Positions 5,415-7,692 of a stretch of 7,692 nt of DNA are shown here, piece after piece. The notes beneath the pieces are model-generated. The model was not told the origin of the DNA. It was given only the letters and a program-made list of their open reading frames with translations, and ran no database searches. Source of the DNA: an uncultured Pseudomonadota bacterium (lineage in GTDB: Bacteria; Pseudomonadota; Alphaproteobacteria; CACZRW01); assembly GCA_902783675.1 (NCBI GenBank), contig CACZRW010000101.1:1-7692 (forward strand), read 5' to 3'. The position numbers and the translations under genes were made by a program. Position 1 is the stretch's first letter. Each line of letters starts with the position of its first letter.

Positions 5415-6521
5415 ATGGGACCATCTCCGATTATAACCAGATATATGGCAAAGCATTTTGCCTTTACCTTGGCACAAGTGCTTTTGGCGTTGCTTATGCT
5501 TGCATACCTGTTTGATACTATTGAGCTTTTGCGCCGGACAGCGTCACGAGAAATGGTAACTTTTGAAGATGTGTTGATGATGTCGGGACTAAAGCTCTTT
5601 TCCATGTTCCATTTGGTGCTTCCTTTTGCGGTTTTAATTTCCTCGTTATTTGTGCTGTGGCGACTTAGTAAAAGTCATGAATTGGTGATTATTCGCTCGG
5701 CGGGAGTGTCGGTATGGCAATTTATGATGCCTCTGATTCTGGTGGCGTTTTGCGTGGGCATCTTGAACATAACCGTTATAAACCCGCTGGCGGCAGCGAC
5801 TTACAAGCACTATGAAAGAATGGAAAACCGCTTTGATATAGGCTCCTCGTCCAACCCTTTAGATATTTCAAAGCAAGGATTGTGGCTCAAAGAAACAAGG
5901 GATAATGTGCAATATACCATCCACGCCAGCAATGTCTGGCAAAAGGGGTCGGTATTAGAGTTTCAAGATATGAGCATCTTTGAAACTTCACTTAAAGATA
6001 ATTTCAAAAAAAGGGTAGAGGCAGAAACGGGCGAGCTGGCGGAAAATAAGTTCTTCCTCACCAACGCTTGGATTATGGAAGTGGGCAAAGCTCCGGAATA
6101 CAAGAAAAGCGTTGATATTCCTACAATGATGACCGTGGAAAGAATAGAGGATAATTTTTCTTCGCCGGAGACAATTTCTTTTTGGACCATACCCTCTTTT
6201 ATAAGCTTTTTTGAACAAACCGGATTTTCTTCGCTAAGGCATAAGCTTTACTGGTATTCTTTGCTGGTATCGCCTTTCTTTTTGGTGGCAATGGTGCTGA
6301 TTGCCGGCGCGTTTGTGCTTAAAACCACGCAGCGGCAAGGCGGAGTTTTAATCCGAGTGGTATTGGCTTTATCAACCGGCTTCGGATTATTCTTCTTTTC
6401 AAAGCTGGCGTATGCTTTGGGAGCTTCGGCAAGTATTCCTTTGGCACTATCCACAGGAGCGCCTTCGCTTATCGCCATAGCCTGCTCAATATTCATACTT
6501 TTGCATTACGAAGACGGCTAA
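5415..6521 (+). CDS. lptG: LPS export permease LptG
   Basis: LptG is an inner-membrane permease of the LptB2FG transporter, which extracts LPS from the inner membrane and passes it to LptC/LptA. The 368-residue product shows the family layout. Three N-terminal membrane segments (about 14-34, 58-82, 100-124) precede a periplasmic beta-jellyroll-type domain (about 125-275, including QGLWLKE at 154-160), and three C-terminal segments follow (about 281-302, 312-330, 345-363). The loop LSKSHELVIIRSAGVSVWQF at 84-103 corresponds to the cytoplasmic coupling helix that contacts LptB. I favour LptG over LptF from the SRYxA-like N terminus, the QGLW motif and overall similarity. The start has no clear Shine-Dalgarno, and Met11 (5445) is an alternative. 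No lptF lies next to it in this window. The next gene starts one base after its stop. Confidence 0.9.
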   Translation: MGPSPIITRYMAKHFAFTLAQVLLALLMLAYLFDTIELLRRTASREMVTFEDVLMMSGLKLFSMFHLVLPFAVLISSLFVLWRLSKSHELVIIRSAGVSVWQFMMPLILVAFCVGILNITVINPLAAATYKHYERMENRFDIGSSSNPLDISKQGLWLKETRDNVQYTIHASNVWQKGSVLEFQDMSIFETSLKDNFKKRVEAETGELAENKFFLTNAWIMEVGKAPEYKKSVDIPTMMTVERIEDNFSSPETISFWTIPSFISFFEQTGFSSLRHKLYWYSLLVSPFFLVAMVLIAGAFVLKTTQRQGGVLIRVVLALSTGFGLFFFSKLAYALGASASIPLALSTGAPSLIAIACSIFILLHYEDG

Positions 6522-6522
6522 A

Positions 6523-7692
6523 ATGAAAGATAGCACCTGTTTAAAGTGGGGGATTTTAGGAATTATCGGCTTTACGATAATTCATATTATTGCCATCTAT
6601 ACCAATGGTATTAACCTGTTTTTTGATGAAGCGCAGTATTGGAATTGGGCAAAAAACCTTGACTTTGGCTATTATTCAAAGCCGCCGATGCTGGCGTGGG
6701 CAATATTCGGGACAACTTCAATTTGCGGAGACGGTGAATGGTGTGTCCGCCTTTCTTCTCCCATATTCCACATGTTCACCGCACTTATTCTTATGCTGCT
6801 CGGTAAAAAGATGTTCGGGGCAAAGATCGGCATGTGGGTCGGGCTTTCCTATATAACTTTGCCCGCTGTTTCGTTTTCGGCTTTGCTTATTTCCACAGAT
6901 GTATTCTTGCTGTTTTTCTGGGCGGCGGGGCTGCTTTTCCTCTATGATGCACTTAAAAAAGATACTTGGGCAAGCTGGATTTCGGTTGGTCTGTGCTTTG
7001 GATTCGGTATGCTCTCAAAGTATGTTATGCTGTTCTTCCCTTTGAGCTTGGCTCTGTTTTATCTTTGGAACGGCGGAGCAAAAAAGGCGATTGGTAATGC
7101 CAAAATATGGGTGGCTTTTGCTTTGGGCTTTTTGGTTTATGCTCCTAACCTTTACTGGAATTATGCGCATAAGTTTGCAAGTTACCTGCACACAAAGGAT
7201 AATACCGGCCTTGACGGAGATTTGTTTCACCCGCTTAAGTGTTTAGAGTTTGTCGGCTCGCAATTCGGAGTTGCGGGTCCGATTTTGTTTGCCGTGCTTA
7301 TTATAATGGTATGGAATATTCGCAAGGTTAAAGACTTTAATTTCAGGTTTTTGCTGGCGTTTTTTGTGCCTTTGCTTGCGGTGATTTCTTTGCAGGCATT
7401 GCTTACCAGAGCCAATGCAAATTGGGCAGCGGCGGCGTATGCTTCGGGTATAGTGGCGGCAGTTGCCTGGCTGTGGCAAAAGGGGCATAAGCGGTGGCTT
7501 TACGCATCGGTTATCTTGCACATTGTGGTAGCGGTTATCCTTTACACCGAGGCTTTAACCGTATTCGGAGATTCAAGGCTGGACATTATGCGCCGCGCCA
7601 AAGGCTGGGACAAAGCTGGCGAGCAGGTAAGCCTTATGTTAGCGCAAAACTCCGGCGCCCTGCTCTTGGCGGACGAGCGCAAGATACTTACA
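6523..7692 (+). CDS. GT39/ArnT-like membrane glycosyltransferase (3' end cut by window)
   Basis: An open frame of 390 codons runs from ATG 6523 to the right edge without a stop. It encodes a multi-spanning membrane protein of the PMT_2 (GT39/GT83-like) superfamily, which transfers a sugar from a polyprenyl-phosphate donor to lipid or protein on the periplasmic side. The diagnostic first-loop motif is FDEAQYWNWAKNLDFGYYSKPP at 34-55, with Asp35-Glu36 as the likely catalytic/metal site. STDVF at 124-128, LSKY at 164-167 and ANANWAAAAY at 297-306 also fit family patterns. At least eight hydrophobic segments are visible, roughly 10-27, 82-94, 104-122, 127-141, 152-182, 195-212, 252-264 and 274-292, with more near 302-317 and 328-345. 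It follows lptG by one base, which suggests co-translation and a role in LPS or lipid A decoration. The acceptor and sugar cannot be read from the sequence. Confidence 0.88.
   Translation, partial: MKDSTCLKWGILGIIGFTIIHIIAIYTNGINLFFDEAQYWNWAKNLDFGYYSKPPMLAWAIFGTTSICGDGEWCVRLSSPIFHMFTALILMLLGKKMFGAKIGMWVGLSYITLPAVSFSALLISTDVFLLFFWAAGLLFLYDALKKDTWASWISVGLCFGFGMLSKYVMLFFPLSLALFYLWNGGAKKAIGNAKIWVAFALGFLVYAPNLYWNYAHKFASYLHTKDNTGLDGDLFHPLKCLEFVGSQFGVAGPILFAVLIIMVWNIRKVKDFNFRFLLAFFVPLLAVISLQALLTRANANWAAAAYASGIVAAVAWLWQKGHKRWLYASVILHIVVAVILYTEALTVFGDSRLDIMRRAKGWDKAGEQVSLMLAQNSGALLLADERKILT

Noticed and set aside
5297..5515. Plus-strand 72-codon frame across the recX-lptG junction
   Set aside because: It overlaps the recX 3' end and the lptG 5' end in a different frame and has no ribosome binding site or recognisable product.
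1..7692. CRISPR array, insertion sequence, phage, toxin-antitoxin or defence genes
   Set aside because: I saw no regularly spaced repeats, transposase or integrase motifs, terminal inverted repeats, or defence-type domains. The tRNA-Gly gene is intact, and no repeated copy of its 3' end was seen that would suggest an integrated element.

Overview
This is a stretch of bacterial chromosome with ordinary gene density, made mostly of housekeeping genes. The protein types point to an alphaproteobacterium. The NAD kinase has the short alphaproteobacterial form ending in an [17 protein letters not shown] tail. The RecX carries the alphaproteobacterial-style GFS C-terminal helix, and LptG shows an outer-membrane LPS export pathway. 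GC content by eye is near 45-50% in most genes and higher (about 58% in sampled lines) in nadK. A mid-GC, host-associated or uncultured alphaproteobacterium would fit, but the sequence alone does not prove this.

Layout, left to right. Positions 1-36 are the first 12 codons of an unidentified minus-strand gene. Positions 37-292 are a divergent leader/intergenic region with candidate promoters and a terminator-like hairpin. Then comes nadK (+), which converges on argS (-); the two genes share a palindromic CTAG that is the stop codon on both strands. Reading the minus strand in transcription order, a good promoter (TTGCCA-17-TATATT) drives tRNA-Gly(CCC). It is followed after only 25 nt by a small lipoprotein gene and then by argS, whose ribosome binding site overlaps the lipoprotein stop codon. 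These three are probably one transcript. Upstream of them, also on the minus strand, is hslO (Hsp33), coupled by an ATGA overlap to a gene for a secreted protein of unknown function.

Divergent from hslO, across only 43 bp, is recX (+). Six bases after recX there is a near-consensus promoter (TTGAAA-17-TATAAA) for lptG. One base after lptG starts a membrane glycosyltransferase of the GT39/ArnT-like (PMT_2) type, which runs off the right edge of the window.

Functional themes are translation (tRNA-Gly, ArgRS), NADP supply (NadK), oxidative-stress protein protection (Hsp33), recombination control (RecX), and envelope/LPS assembly (LptG plus a polyprenyl-phosphate-sugar-type transferase), with two uncharacterised exported proteins. 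I found no CRISPR array, insertion sequence, phage gene or obvious defence system. The most interesting points are the compact transcript architecture and the two unknown exported proteins coupled to housekeeping genes.
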